A stretch of DNA of 21,773 bases from CAZBEJ01 sp964521305 (GTDB lineage Bacteria > Patescibacteriota > Microgenomatia > UBA1406 > GWC2-37-13). The stretch lies in contig CAZFQZ010000015.1 of the NCBI GenBank assembly GCA_964521305.1, forward strand, positions 1 through 21,773. Direction: 5' to 3'. A program made the position numbers and the translations under genes. Below, piece after piece: positions 1-5,684 of the stretch; the stretch's first letter is position 1; each line of letters begins with the position of its first letter. Below the pieces are notes generated by a model. The model ran no database searches and was not told where the DNA came from. It was given only the letters and a program-made list of their open reading frames with translations.

Positions 1-52
1 CAAGCAATATCAGGCTTATTTAGAGCTTACGGTCGCTTGGTGTCCAATCTTG
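1..52. other. window edge, no gene recognised
   Basis: These 52 bases lie downstream of the tRNA on its strand. I see no clear hairpin with a T-tract and no coding start. Confidence 0.4.
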
Positions 53-125
53 CTGGGGAGCAAGGATTCGAACCTTGAGTCGCGCAGATCCAAAGTCTGG
101 CGTGTTACCGTTACACCACTCCCCA
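53..125 (-). tRNA. tRNA-Gln (anticodon TTG)
   Basis: The reverse strand folds as a 73-nt cloverleaf. The acceptor stem TGGGGAG pairs with CTCCCCA, followed by discriminator G; a T-arm containing GGTTCGAATCC and a D-arm are visible. The anticodon loop reads C-T-TTG-G-A, so it decodes CAA (and CAG by wobble) as glutamine. A first U and discriminator G are usual for bacterial tRNA-Gln. The anticodon stem has one C-C mismatch at its top pair (27-43). CCA is not encoded; the genome continues with CA only. A possible promoter lies just upstream (TTGGAT, 17 bases, TACTTT), but it is weak. Confidence 0.95.
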
Positions 126-148
126 CATGTCAAAGTAGATATATTTTA

Positions 149-604
149 TCAAAAATCCAATTTAAAAGGATTTGCTGTAATAAAATTGGGAATATTCTTA
201 AAGTCTTTTTCGTTGTTTGTCAATAATTGATTAATTTCATTATCCAGATAAGTAAAGGCAAGATAAGTGTCAAAAATATTTTTTGGATTAAATTGCCTTT
301 CCTTTTCTATATATGAATGGAATTGATGTATGGTAATGGGTAATGGCGTAATAACAGCAATATCAAAATCGTTGATAAAATCCATTACCGCTGATATTGC
401 TTTGGACAATTTTAGTCCGTATAGCAAGGTAAATATTTTTTCTGCTTCAAGGATATTCTGATTTGTAGTGACTAATTGGATCTCACTCCTTTTATAAACC
501 TTCATAAATTCGGTCATCTTCAAATAAAAAGGAGACGTGTTGGTAAGGGAATATACAATGAGATTTGAATCAAATCCCCATTTTCCTTTTAAGGTGATCT
601 TCAT
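149..604 (-). CDS. PIN-domain toxin (VapC-like ribonuclease)
   Basis: A 151-residue protein that looks like a PIN-domain RNase toxin, expected to cut RNA with a metal-dependent acidic site. Residues 11-18 read FDSNLIVY, the usual first PIN strand (Asp12, Asn14). Acidic residues follow at Glu53/Glu55, then Asp112 in IFDTYLAF, and the C-terminal LLTNNEKDF (Asp134) matches the (L/I)xTxDxDF end of the family. The upstream gene is a ribbon-helix-helix antitoxin whose last 35 bases overlap this frame, the usual antitoxin-then-toxin order with coupled translation. I chose the ATG at 604; an in-frame ATG at 637 would add 11 residues ahead of the conserved first strand and is less likely, although GGGAG lies 12 bases upstream of it. 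Toxin activity and RNA target are inferred. Confidence 0.8.
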   Translation of the reverse strand: MKITLKGKWGFDSNLIVYSLTNTSPFYLKMTEFMKVYKRSEIQLVTTNQNILEAEKIFTLLYGLKLSKAISAVMDFINDFDIAVITPLPITIHQFHSYIEKERQFNPKNIFDTYLAFTYLDNEINQLLTNNEKDFKNIPNFITANPFKLDF

Positions 605-827
605 ACAGTTTGTCTCTGCTTGGCAGCCGCTTAACATGTAAAGAAAAAACTCCCATGCTTTTGAATGGATCTTTTAGAATTTTATTTTTTTTCTTATTGA
701 GTATTTTTACTTCCAACATATTAACTATATACGCGCTAAAACTTTCATTACAATAACCGGCATTGATTTTTGCCTGTTTATATATTTCTTCCGGAATGGT
801 AATGGTCTTACGGACAAGTTTTTTCAT
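570..827 (-). CDS. ribbon-helix-helix antitoxin (CopG/RHH type)
   Basis: An 85-residue basic protein. The first 45 residues have the ribbon-helix-helix pattern: a short strand with alternating residues (VRKTITIP), then two helices (EEIYKQAKINAGY and NESFSAYIVNMLEVK). This fold binds palindromic DNA as a dimer, and a 12-bp inverted repeat sits directly against the start codon, so autorepression is likely. The C-terminal half (about residues 50-85, lysine- and arginine-rich) is probably the part that wraps and blocks the PIN toxin. It overlaps the toxin gene by 35 bases. The start codon has no Shine-Dalgarno sequence; the promoter -10 ends only 8 bases upstream, so the message is probably nearly leaderless. 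Confidence 0.8.
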   Translation of the reverse strand: MKKLVRKTITIPEEIYKQAKINAGYCNESFSAYIVNMLEVKILNKKKNKILKDPFKSMGVFSLHVKRLPSRDKLYEDHLKRKMGI

Positions 828-856
828 ATAGTATGATTATATGATAATCATACTAT
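828..856. promoter_or_regulatory. palindromic operator overlapping the TA promoter
   Basis: A perfect 12-bp inverted repeat, ATAGTATGATTA ... TAATCATACTAT, with a 5-base centre (840-844). It covers the -10 box and most of the spacer and ends at the base before the antitoxin start codon. A dimeric RHH antitoxin is the obvious candidate to bind it. That assignment is inferred; the repeat itself is seen. Confidence 0.75.
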
Positions 857-864
857 CCTGTCAA
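836..864 (-). promoter_or_regulatory. consensus sigma70 promoter of the toxin-antitoxin operon
   Basis: On the minus strand TTGACA (859-864), a 17-base spacer, then TATAAT (836-841): a perfect consensus at both boxes. Transcription would start around 828-829, one or two bases before the ATG at 827. Confidence 0.8.
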
Positions 865-886
865 GAAACATAACCTACGACTGAAA

Positions 887-910
887 TTCACTACAATTAA
901 TTGTAGTGAA
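887..910. repeat. perfect 24-bp palindrome, possible terminator or operator
   Basis: Half-site TTCACTACAATT is followed directly by its exact reverse complement. It sits 9 bases past the stop codon of the minus-strand gene ending at 920 and 22 bases upstream of the TA promoter -35. As RNA it gives a stem of about 10 bp, followed on the minus strand by only three Ts. It could therefore be a weak intrinsic terminator or a second protein-binding site. Confidence 0.6.
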
Positions 911-919
911 CGGAACTCT

Positions 920-1417
920 TTACTGGATTACGCCGTTTTGATCAACGATTAGCGCGAAGTCATCGCGGTTGTTTATGTCTGTTGTCCCGTTTGAATCATC
1001 CGCGCGATTCATCTCTATAAAATACAGGGATTGGCCCTGTTTCACGACATATTGTTGAAACGTGTATCCAGACTCTGTCGGTGTAAGGCTAACCTGCGTT
1101 GATCCGTCCGGCGTTGCTTTTGTTGTCAAATTAAACCCAACTAATACCGCTTTTGCATCACTGGACAGCGTACCGGGGAACACCAATACCGCATTGGAAG
1201 CAAACTGGGTACTGGAAAGTTTTTGGCCTTGCAATGAAGGTCTCTGTCCTCCCTGACCCGGTCCCCGCCGGAGCATCTCGGAAGGTGAAATTTTTTGCCG
1301 GTCAGCCATTCTTTCATTATTCTCCTCCGGAGAATTGCCTTTTTTACCCGCTAAATAAAATATGCCGCCGGCAACCACCATGCCGATCACCAATCCGATC
1401 ACCAGACTTTTATTCAT
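920..1417 (-). CDS. membrane-anchored exported protein of unknown function
   Basis: 165 residues that I do not recognise as a family. Residues 4-23 form one N-terminal membrane segment (LVIGLVIGMVVAGGIFYLAG, rich in small residues). A polar Gly/Pro/Gln/Arg-rich linker follows (about 25-65), and then a probable small beta-rich domain (about 68-165) containing FPGTLSSDAKAVLVGFNL and SLYFIEMNRADDSNG. The globular part is probably outside the membrane. Its start overlaps the end of the peroxiredoxin gene by 8 bases, so it is translationally coupled to it as the last gene of the operon. No catalytic motif is visible. Confidence 0.7.
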   Translation of the reverse strand: MNKSLVIGLVIGMVVAGGIFYLAGKKGNSPEENNERMADRQKISPSEMLRRGPGQGGQRPSLQGQKLSSTQFASNAVLVFPGTLSSDAKAVLVGFNLTTKATPDGSTQVSLTPTESGYTFQQYVVKQGQSLYFIEMNRADDSNGTTDINNRDDFALIVDQNGVIQ

Positions 1418-1880
1418 ATGAACTTATACTAAAATTGTAAAGATACATTTCCCTGAGTATTTGTTTCGCATGTTCCGCCGGATCGACTTTGTCGTATTTT
1501 TTTACGATCTTACCCTTAGGATCGATCAGATACGTGATGCGCAGCGTGCCTTTGAATTCCTTTCCCAAGAATTTCTTTTTTCCCCAAGCGCCATACGCTT
1601 TAATGGTTGATGTGTCAGTGTCACTCAACAAAGTAAAGTTCAGATGATACTTATCTTTGAATTTCCTGTGCGAGGCAATCGAGTCTTTTGAAACACCAAG
1701 AATAACCGCTCCCTGTTTTTTAAGTTCATCCAGTGAGTCTCTGAACCCACACGCTTCTGTAGTGCAACCAGGCGTATCGTCTTTCGGATAAAAATACATT
1801 ACTACCCATTTACCCCTATAGTCTGATAAGGAATGCATTTCACCGTTTTCGTCCCGAAGAGAAAAATCATGCGCTTTCAT
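1410..1880 (-). CDS. bcp: thioredoxin-dependent peroxiredoxin, Bcp/PrxQ family
   Basis: 156 residues matching the Bcp/PrxQ subfamily, which reduces hydrogen peroxide and organic hydroperoxides with electrons from thioredoxin. The active-site stretch YPKDDTPGCTTEACGFRD holds the peroxidatic Cys39 and a resolving Cys44 five residues later, the helix-alpha2 arrangement of PrxQ. Pro37 and Thr36 complete the PxxxT/SxxC-type site, and VILGVSKDS is also typical. I chose the ATG at 1880 because the family begins directly with AHDFSLRDENG; the longer upstream frame would run through the end of the hydrolase gene. The hydrolase stop lies 19 bases upstream and the next gene overlaps by 8 bases, so the three form one operon. 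No signal peptide, so it acts in the cytoplasm. Confidence 0.93.
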   Translation of the reverse strand: MKAHDFSLRDENGEMHSLSDYRGKWVVMYFYPKDDTPGCTTEACGFRDSLDELKKQGAVILGVSKDSIASHRKFKDKYHLNFTLLSDTDTSTIKAYGAWGKKKFLGKEFKGTLRITYLIDPKGKIVKKYDKVDPAEHAKQILREMYLYNFSISSYE

Positions 1881-1899
1881 ATATATGAATATGCAATAT

Positions 1900-2766
1900 T
1901 TATGAGATAGTTTTCGAGAGAAATGAAAAGACTCGTTTTTTAAACTCTTCGGGATTTTCGTCAAATATATCATGCTGCGTATCGGCTGACCAGAAGAGCT
2001 TCGGCTTGTTCGCTTTTGCATATACCAGCTTCTCATCCGCATAGGCTATATCCTTATCCTGTTTGGCGCCGAAAATCAATATTGGTTTATGCACCTGTTT
2101 TATCATGTTTGCCGGATCATATAGAGAATAGTTGCCGAATTCAAGGAAAGCGATCAATTTTATAACAGGGTAAAAAAACCACAGAGGCAGTTTGGAATGT
2201 TGTATTTCCAGCTTGAACTGATTGTCGTATGAAGCGAACGGAACCGATGCAATGATAAAATCACCCTTACCTGTTTTTGCCGCGGCAATGATTGCGGTTG
2301 ACGCTCCCATGGAAATGCCGAAAAACCCGATCTTTTTCCCTTTGTTTTCCTTCAATGCTTTTACATAATCATGTGCCGCTTCCACTTCCTGCCACTCTTT
2401 TATTCCCAGACAAATCTTATCACCTCCGCTTTCTCCGACAGAACGGAGATCGGGAATGATGACCGAATAATTATTTTTTACCAGATAATCCGCGTGCGGC
2501 AGCATCAACGATTTCCCTCCCTGTTTCAAAGTGAATCCGTGAATAAGAATCAAAACAGCCTTGGGATTTTTGACTTTAAAATACCACGTGTGGATAGAAA
2601 TATTATCTTTAGTTTTCAATCGGATCGTTTCGTATTTCAGCGGATATTTCTTGATCAAACCCTGGTGCAAAGGCACGTGAAAATATATCATTTTCCTGTA
2701 CCGATACCACGAGAATGTAAAAACGGCGAGAAGCAACAAACATACTGTCAGAAAAATAAGAATCAT
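1900..2766 (-). CDS. membrane-anchored alpha/beta hydrolase
   Basis: 288 residues. An N-terminal membrane segment (about 2-19) is followed by an alpha/beta-hydrolase domain. The oxyanion loop is HGFTL (residues 76-80). The nucleophile elbow GISMGAS puts Ser152 at the catalytic position. Asp237 (GAKQD) and His265 (TQHDIF) complete a plausible triad. This resembles the serine aminopeptidase S33 / BAAT-like esterases often called lysophospholipase-like; the natural substrate cannot be read. It is the first gene of the operon with the peroxiredoxin, which might hint at lipid or peroxide repair (inference only). The -10 box TATACT ends 6 bases before the ATG, and there is no ribosome binding site. 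Confidence 0.88.
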   Translation of the reverse strand: MILIFLTVCLLLLAVFTFSWYRYRKMIYFHVPLHQGLIKKYPLKYETIRLKTKDNISIHTWYFKVKNPKAVLILIHGFTLKQGGKSLMLPHADYLVKNNYSVIIPDLRSVGESGGDKICLGIKEWQEVEAAHDYVKALKENKGKKIGFFGISMGASTAIIAAAKTGKGDFIIASVPFASYDNQFKLEIQHSKLPLWFFYPVIKLIAFLEFGNYSLYDPANMIKQVHKPILIFGAKQDKDIAYADEKLVYAKANKPKLFWSADTQHDIFDENPEEFKKRVFSFLSKTIS

Positions 2767-2772
2767 AATAAT

Positions 2773-2778
2773 AGTATA
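2773..2778 (-). promoter_or_regulatory. -10 box for the hydrolase-bcp operon, leaderless spacing
   Basis: Minus-strand TATACT ends 6 bases before the ATG at 2766, so transcription would start at the A of the start codon. No convincing -35 is seen 17 bases upstream. Confidence 0.5.
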
Positions 2779-2797
2779 CAGTACCGGTATTTTATTC

Positions 2798-2826
2798 TTG
2801 CTTATTATTGTGATCTATGTTACATT
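2798..2826 (+). promoter_or_regulatory. sigma70-type promoter for the Yx(F/Y)xxD protein
   Basis: TTGCTT (2798-2803), a 17-base spacer, TACATT (2821-2826). The predicted start near 2833 gives a leader of about 19 bases that contains GGGGTGAT (2840-2847), a good ribosome binding site 6 bases or so before the ATG at 2852. This is one of very few genes here with a clear Shine-Dalgarno sequence. Confidence 0.55.
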
Positions 2827-2851
2827 TATTTCAGGAAGCGGGGTGATATTT

Positions 2852-3358
2852 ATGAAGCAAACATCAAAAATAGTTATTACTATTGTCATCATTCTGGTTG
2901 TTCTTTACGGTGGATACCGTGTCGTAAAGCATTTCCAGCGATTGAACAATCCGGCAATGCAGCCAACCTCTACCATGAACACGACACCCCCGCCTTCGGG
3001 GACTATGACGGAAACCACGACGCCCGGAGCAATGACGGAGAATTCCGTGTATAAAACCATGACCAATGCGACTGTAGGTACATATCTTGCCGATCCGAAA
3101 GGCATGACGTTATACACCTACACGAAAGACGCAGATAACACAAGCAATTGCACCGGACAATGCCTGGTAATCTGGCCTGCATATACGGCTTCCTCAAAAA
3201 CCGGAAGTTACCCTGCCGGAGTCGGTGTAATTACGCGCAGTGACGGAAGTTTGCAGTATACGTACAAAGGAATGCCTTTATATTACTATGAAAAGGATAC
3301 GGCGCCGGGAGACGTTAACGGTCAAAACGTAGGCGGAGTCTGGTTTGTCGCAAAGTAA
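2852..3358 (+). CDS. exported protein with Yx(F/Y)xxD repeats (Lipoprotein_15-like)
   Basis: 168 residues. An N-terminal membrane segment (about 6-22) is followed by a Thr/Pro/Met-rich linker (about 35-65) and a domain with two diagnostic motifs, LYTYTKD and LYYYEKD, as in the secreted repeat family PF03640 (Yx(FWY)xxD). The first repeat is followed by NCTGQC(L)xxWP, also typical. No lipobox cysteine is present at the N-terminus, so it is probably held by an uncleaved signal anchor. Members occur in actinobacteria, proteobacteria and others; their biochemical role is not settled. I chose the ATG at 2852 over an upstream in-frame ATG at 2798 because of the ribosome binding site and because the upstream ATG lies at the promoter. 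It converges on the DUF5666-like gene. Confidence 0.85.
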   Translation: MKQTSKIVITIVIILVVLYGGYRVVKHFQRLNNPAMQPTSTMNTTPPPSGTMTETTTPGAMTENSVYKTMTNATVGTYLADPKGMTLYTYTKDADNTSNCTGQCLVIWPAYTASSKTGSYPAGVGVITRSDGSLQYTYKGMPLYYYEKDTAPGDVNGQNVGGVWFVAK

Positions 3359-3403
3359 TTTGCATGAAACCCGATCTTATTTAAGCCACTCTCTGTAAGG
3401 ACT

Positions 3404-3442
3404 ACCGGGATCTGTTACCGGGATCTGTTACCGGGATCTGTT
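3404..3442. repeat. three tandem 13-bp repeats at a gene end
   Basis: Three exact copies of ACCGGGATCTGTT (3404-3416, 3417-3429, 3430-3442) in the gap between two convergent genes. Read on the minus strand each unit carries TAA. The first TAA is the stop of the DUF5666-like gene, and because the period is 13 the three TAAs fall in three different frames. Looks like a slippage duplication. Confidence 0.85.
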
Positions 3443-4190
3443 ACGGTGCCGGCGTCACCGTAGGCGTCGGTGATATGACCGGTACGCTAAAGTCTTTTAT
3501 CTCTGTTATGCCCGTTATGGTTTTGTTTACTTCATCCCATGTTCCTTTCACGCGGATTCTCTCTCCGGTTTTGATGTCGCTGCAGTCCATGGTCTGCTCA
3601 TTTCTCTGAACGCATTTGGTGTTTGAGTCAAATGTCGCGCTTTCGGTTCCCCAGCGCACCGTATCCAGAGTCAGGGTCAATCCGTTGACTGCGGTTACTT
3701 TTCCGAAAAATACGCCGAAGCGCTTCAGAATGGAAAGATCCCTGATCATATGCGCCTGAATGGTTGTTTTCGTATCGTCGGTATATTTGCCCCACACATT
3801 AACATGGTCATTCACCGAAATATCCGAAATCGATGACTTTCCCCAGAAATGCCTGCGGAATATAGTAGACGAATCGGTCAGAATAGTATATGTTTTACCG
3901 TTGTCGGATACGGTCAACGAGGTCCCGCTTATGCCGGTTACTGTCGCATTAAATAATCTGCCGAACATCAACCGCAGGTTCTTAAGTTGTTGAAACAATC
4001 CTTTATTTTCTTCCTTGTTGTTTTGATTATTCTGCCTTATTTCGTTCCGAATATGTTGTTTGCCATTGCGTATGTCGTTCCAAAAAACCCCCAACCCCCC
4101 TTTTGAAGCTTCATTATCCGCAAAAACCGGGATCACAACAATTCCGACTGCAAAAATAGTCAGAAAAATTGCAATCAGCTTTGTGCTCAT
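3441..4190 (-). CDS. secreted protein with two DUF5666-like domains
   Basis: 249 residues. A signal peptide or anchor (about 1-24: STKLIAIFLTIFAVG then VIPVFADN, a plausible signal-peptidase site after VFA) is followed by a charged Asn/Gln/Lys-rich segment. Two similar beta-rich units follow, each opening with a G-x-V-(T)-x-(V/I)-x-G/N-x-x-L-T/L pattern (NATVTGISGTSLTV and FFGKVTAVNGLTLTL) and closing with a V-x-V-x-G-x-(Y/W) strand. This matches DUF5666 (PF18914), whose function is unknown. The tail is PTPTVTPAP. I chose the ATG at 4190 because AGGA sits 6 bases upstream; a TTG five codons earlier overlaps that site. It is the last gene of the ECF-sigma cluster, 76 bases beyond the previous stop. 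A small inverted repeat, TTTCCGCCGGAAA on the minus strand, sits in that gap. Confidence 0.8.
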   Translation of the reverse strand: MSTKLIAIFLTIFAVGIVVIPVFADNEASKGGLGVFWNDIRNGKQHIRNEIRQNNQNNKEENKGLFQQLKNLRLMFGRLFNATVTGISGTSLTVSDNGKTYTILTDSSTIFRRHFWGKSSISDISVNDHVNVWGKYTDDTKTTIQAHMIRDLSILKRFGVFFGKVTAVNGLTLTLDTVRWGTESATFDSNTKCVQRNEQTMDCSDIKTGERIRVKGTWDEVNKTITGITEIKDFSVPVISPTPTVTPAP

Positions 4191-4266
4191 AGCTTGTCCT
4201 GACAATTAATAACCTCTAAACTATTACATGGTATGCATTTCCGGCGGAAAAGTTTCATATTCGGTT

Positions 4267-4728
4267 TTACTGATATATTTGCCCTGTATTATATGTAACG
4301 ACTATATCCTTCTCCAAGGAATTACCCATCGCGTCGTTCGTCACGATAATAATCGTATTATCTCCTTCATCAAGATGTATCGAGGTTGAAAACTTCCCTT
4401 GTGTATCTGCTTTCAACTGCTGATCGTTTACAAATACGTCGGCGTTCGATGCCGTAGTTCCGGAAACCGTCACTGTCGGTACCGTCACAACTTGGTTGTT
4501 CGTCGGTTCCGAAACAACCAGCGGAATCTGATTGGTGCTGTCGAAATTCCGGGCATCGGAACCGGTGATGTTGCCTTGCGGTTTCGGCTGCATAACGGTC
4601 GGTCGCGACGAAACCGTATCCGTTGATTGCGATTGATTCGACTCCGTATTGCGCTGAACTTTGTTAAGCAATATGCCGCCAGTTATAAGAACCAGTATGA
4701 CCAACAGCATGACTGGTATGTATTTCAT
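4267..4728 (-). CDS. membrane-anchored protein with Ig-like (Glucodextran_B-type) domain
   Basis: 153 residues. The N-terminal membrane segment (about 4-21, IPVMLLVILVLITGGILL) is followed by a Ser/Thr/Gln-rich linker (23-66) and an Ig-like beta-sandwich (about 68-148). The domain has the recognisable order P-x-N-x-x-x-T-V-P-T-V-T-V-S-G-T-T, then ADVFVNDQQL, GKFSTSIHLDEGDNTIIIV and DAMGN. This matches the glucodextranase domain B-like family (PF09136), common as a surface, possibly carbohydrate-binding, module in Gram-positives and CPR. It starts 14 bases after the stop of the two-TM gene, so it lies in the sigma-factor operon. Surface location is inferred. Confidence 0.8.
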   Translation of the reverse strand: MKYIPVMLLVILVLITGGILLNKVQRNTESNQSQSTDTVSSRPTVMQPKPQGNITGSDARNFDSTNQIPLVVSEPTNNQVVTVPTVTVSGTTASNADVFVNDQQLKADTQGKFSTSIHLDEGDNTIIIVTNDAMGNSLEKDIVVTYNTGQIYQ

Positions 4729-4742
4729 AGTGATTTATAAGC

Positions 4743-5123
4743 TCAGCGATCAAGCCAATAATTTTTAAGCGCCGACACCTTGTTCTTTATTTTTTTATAA
4801 TGCTTGACAAATAGCAACACGCACGAAATAACCAAAACAAAGATAATGACTGTTACCGCTATCTCCACCTTCGGCATTTCTATATATAACGTACTCATAA
4901 CTTCTCCGAAATACTTCTGTATTACTTCACGTTTTTCCTGGAACAATTGAAGAATATCCAATGTCTGTTGTTCGACAAGAATGGTGATAATGTCGGATAC
5001 GAGGAAAACGGACAACAACGCCAATACGATAATCATTGCCGTACGTATGACTATCTCCGTCAACGTCCGTTTCGTCTCCATGACAAATATTTTCTTCACT
5101 ATCCTGTCCTCAAGTTTTTTCAT
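4743..5123 (-). CDS. two-TM membrane protein, candidate anti-sigma partner
   Basis: 126 residues that I do not recognise as a family. Two membrane segments: about 26-51 (IRTAMIIVLALLSVFLVSDIITIL) and about 86-107 (VEIAVTVIIFVLVISCVLLFV), separated by an amphipathic, charged stretch of about 35 residues. Both ends are basic (MKKLEDRIVKKI and KHYKKIKNK), placing them in the cytoplasm by the positive-inside rule. The start overlaps the last 14 bases of the sigma-factor gene, the usual position for an anti-sigma factor. I see no zinc-binding HxxxCxxC motif of ZAS anti-sigma factors and no large cytoplasmic domain, so regulation of the sigma factor is only inferred from position. Confidence 0.65.
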   Translation of the reverse strand: MKKLEDRIVKKIFVMETKRTLTEIVIRTAMIIVLALLSVFLVSDIITILVEQQTLDILQLFQEKREVIQKYFGEVMSTLYIEMPKVEIAVTVIIFVLVISCVLLFVKHYKKIKNKVSALKNYWLDR

Positions 5124-5619
5124 AATATTGTTTTTTTATCTGCAGCCTGCTTCTTCTGATTATAGTCCGTACCGTATTCAACGGCCGTTCGACCCTGTCC
5201 GCGATCTCTTTGTACGAATATCCTTCTTCCAGCAGCTGCAGTATTTCCTGCTGCTCTTCGGACAGGTGCCGGAATACCATATCATAATCTTCCTTGTAAA
5301 ATCCGTCTTCCTCCTTATCCATGGTAATTGCTTCATCCAGGACCATTGTTTCCTTATGGCTGCGGAAATACATTTTCAGTTCGTTTTTCGCAATCTGGTA
5401 CAGATACGGTAGCACCGGCCGCTGTTCGTCAAACCGGCCTATGGCTTTATAAAAGCTGACAAAGGTGTTTTGTACGAGATCATCCGTTTCGTTCTTGTCA
5501 AACAGTTTTGCCTTGATATACCGGTGAATGTTTGTTGTATATTTTCCCACGATTTCGGAAAAGCAATTGATCTCGCCGTTTTTTATTTTTTTGATTACTT
5601 CGCCGTCTGTAGCTGTCAT
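5110..5619 (-). CDS. ECF-type sigma-70 family RNA polymerase sigma factor
   Basis: 169 residues with the two-domain layout of ECF sigma factors. Region 2 (about 15-85) contains INCFSEIVGKY, NETDDLVQNTFVSFYKAI (the DDLVQ(N/D)xF core motif) and PYLYQIAKNELKMYFR. Region 4 (about 115-165) contains LSEEQQEILQLLEEGYSYKEIADRV and the recognition helix NTVRTIIRRSRLQIKK. Length is normal for the class. It heads a cluster of a two-TM protein and two exported proteins, which suggests control of an envelope or surface response. The -10 TATAAT lies 8 bases before the ATG with no ribosome binding site, so its own transcript is probably made by the housekeeping sigma factor and is nearly leaderless. No GGAAC-type ECF -35 is evident, so autoregulation is not supported. 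Confidence 0.92.
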   Translation of the reverse strand: MTATDGEVIKKIKNGEINCFSEIVGKYTTNIHRYIKAKLFDKNETDDLVQNTFVSFYKAIGRFDEQRPVLPYLYQIAKNELKMYFRSHKETMVLDEAITMDKEEDGFYKEDYDMVFRHLSEEQQEILQLLEEGYSYKEIADRVERPLNTVRTIIRRSRLQIKKQYYEKT

Positions 5620-5627
5620 ACCCGTAT

Positions 5628-5633
5628 ATTATA
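5628..5633 (-). promoter_or_regulatory. -10 box of the ECF sigma gene
   Basis: Minus-strand TATAAT with 8 bases to the ATG at 5619. The hexamer at the expected -35 distance (5651-5656) is a poor match; a TTGACG lies closer, only 11 bases upstream. Confidence 0.5.
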
Positions 5634-5669
5634 TTCCCCGTTAACGTCAATCGCATGACAAGCATACTA

Positions 5670-5678
5670 TGGTACAAT
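5670..5678 (+). promoter_or_regulatory. extended -10 promoter of era, leaderless spacing
   Basis: TGgTACAAT: TG at 5670-5671, one base, then TACAAT (5673-5678). The -10 ends 6 bases before the era ATG at 5685, so the predicted start of transcription is the A of the ATG. No good -35 is present, as expected for an extended -10 promoter. Confidence 0.55.
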
Positions 5679-5684
5679 TATGCA

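Noticed and set aside
53..910. Integrated island at tRNA-Gln
   Set aside because: No repeat of the tRNA 3' end is seen elsewhere in the window and there is no integrase; the TA pair alone is not evidence of an island.
1881..2042. Longer N-terminus for the peroxiredoxin
   Set aside because: The extra 54 residues are out-of-frame hydrolase sequence and have no peroxiredoxin similarity.
2371..3054. 227-codon plus-strand open frame
   Set aside because: It runs antisense to the hydrolase and out of frame with the Yx(F/Y)xxD protein, and its translation resembles no protein.
3404..3442. CRISPR-like repeats
   Set aside because: The three 13-bp units are directly adjacent with no spacers.
5655..5684. 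Longer era start adding ten residues
   Set aside because: The upstream codons overlap the extended -10 promoter, and the Era family begins right before the G1 motif.
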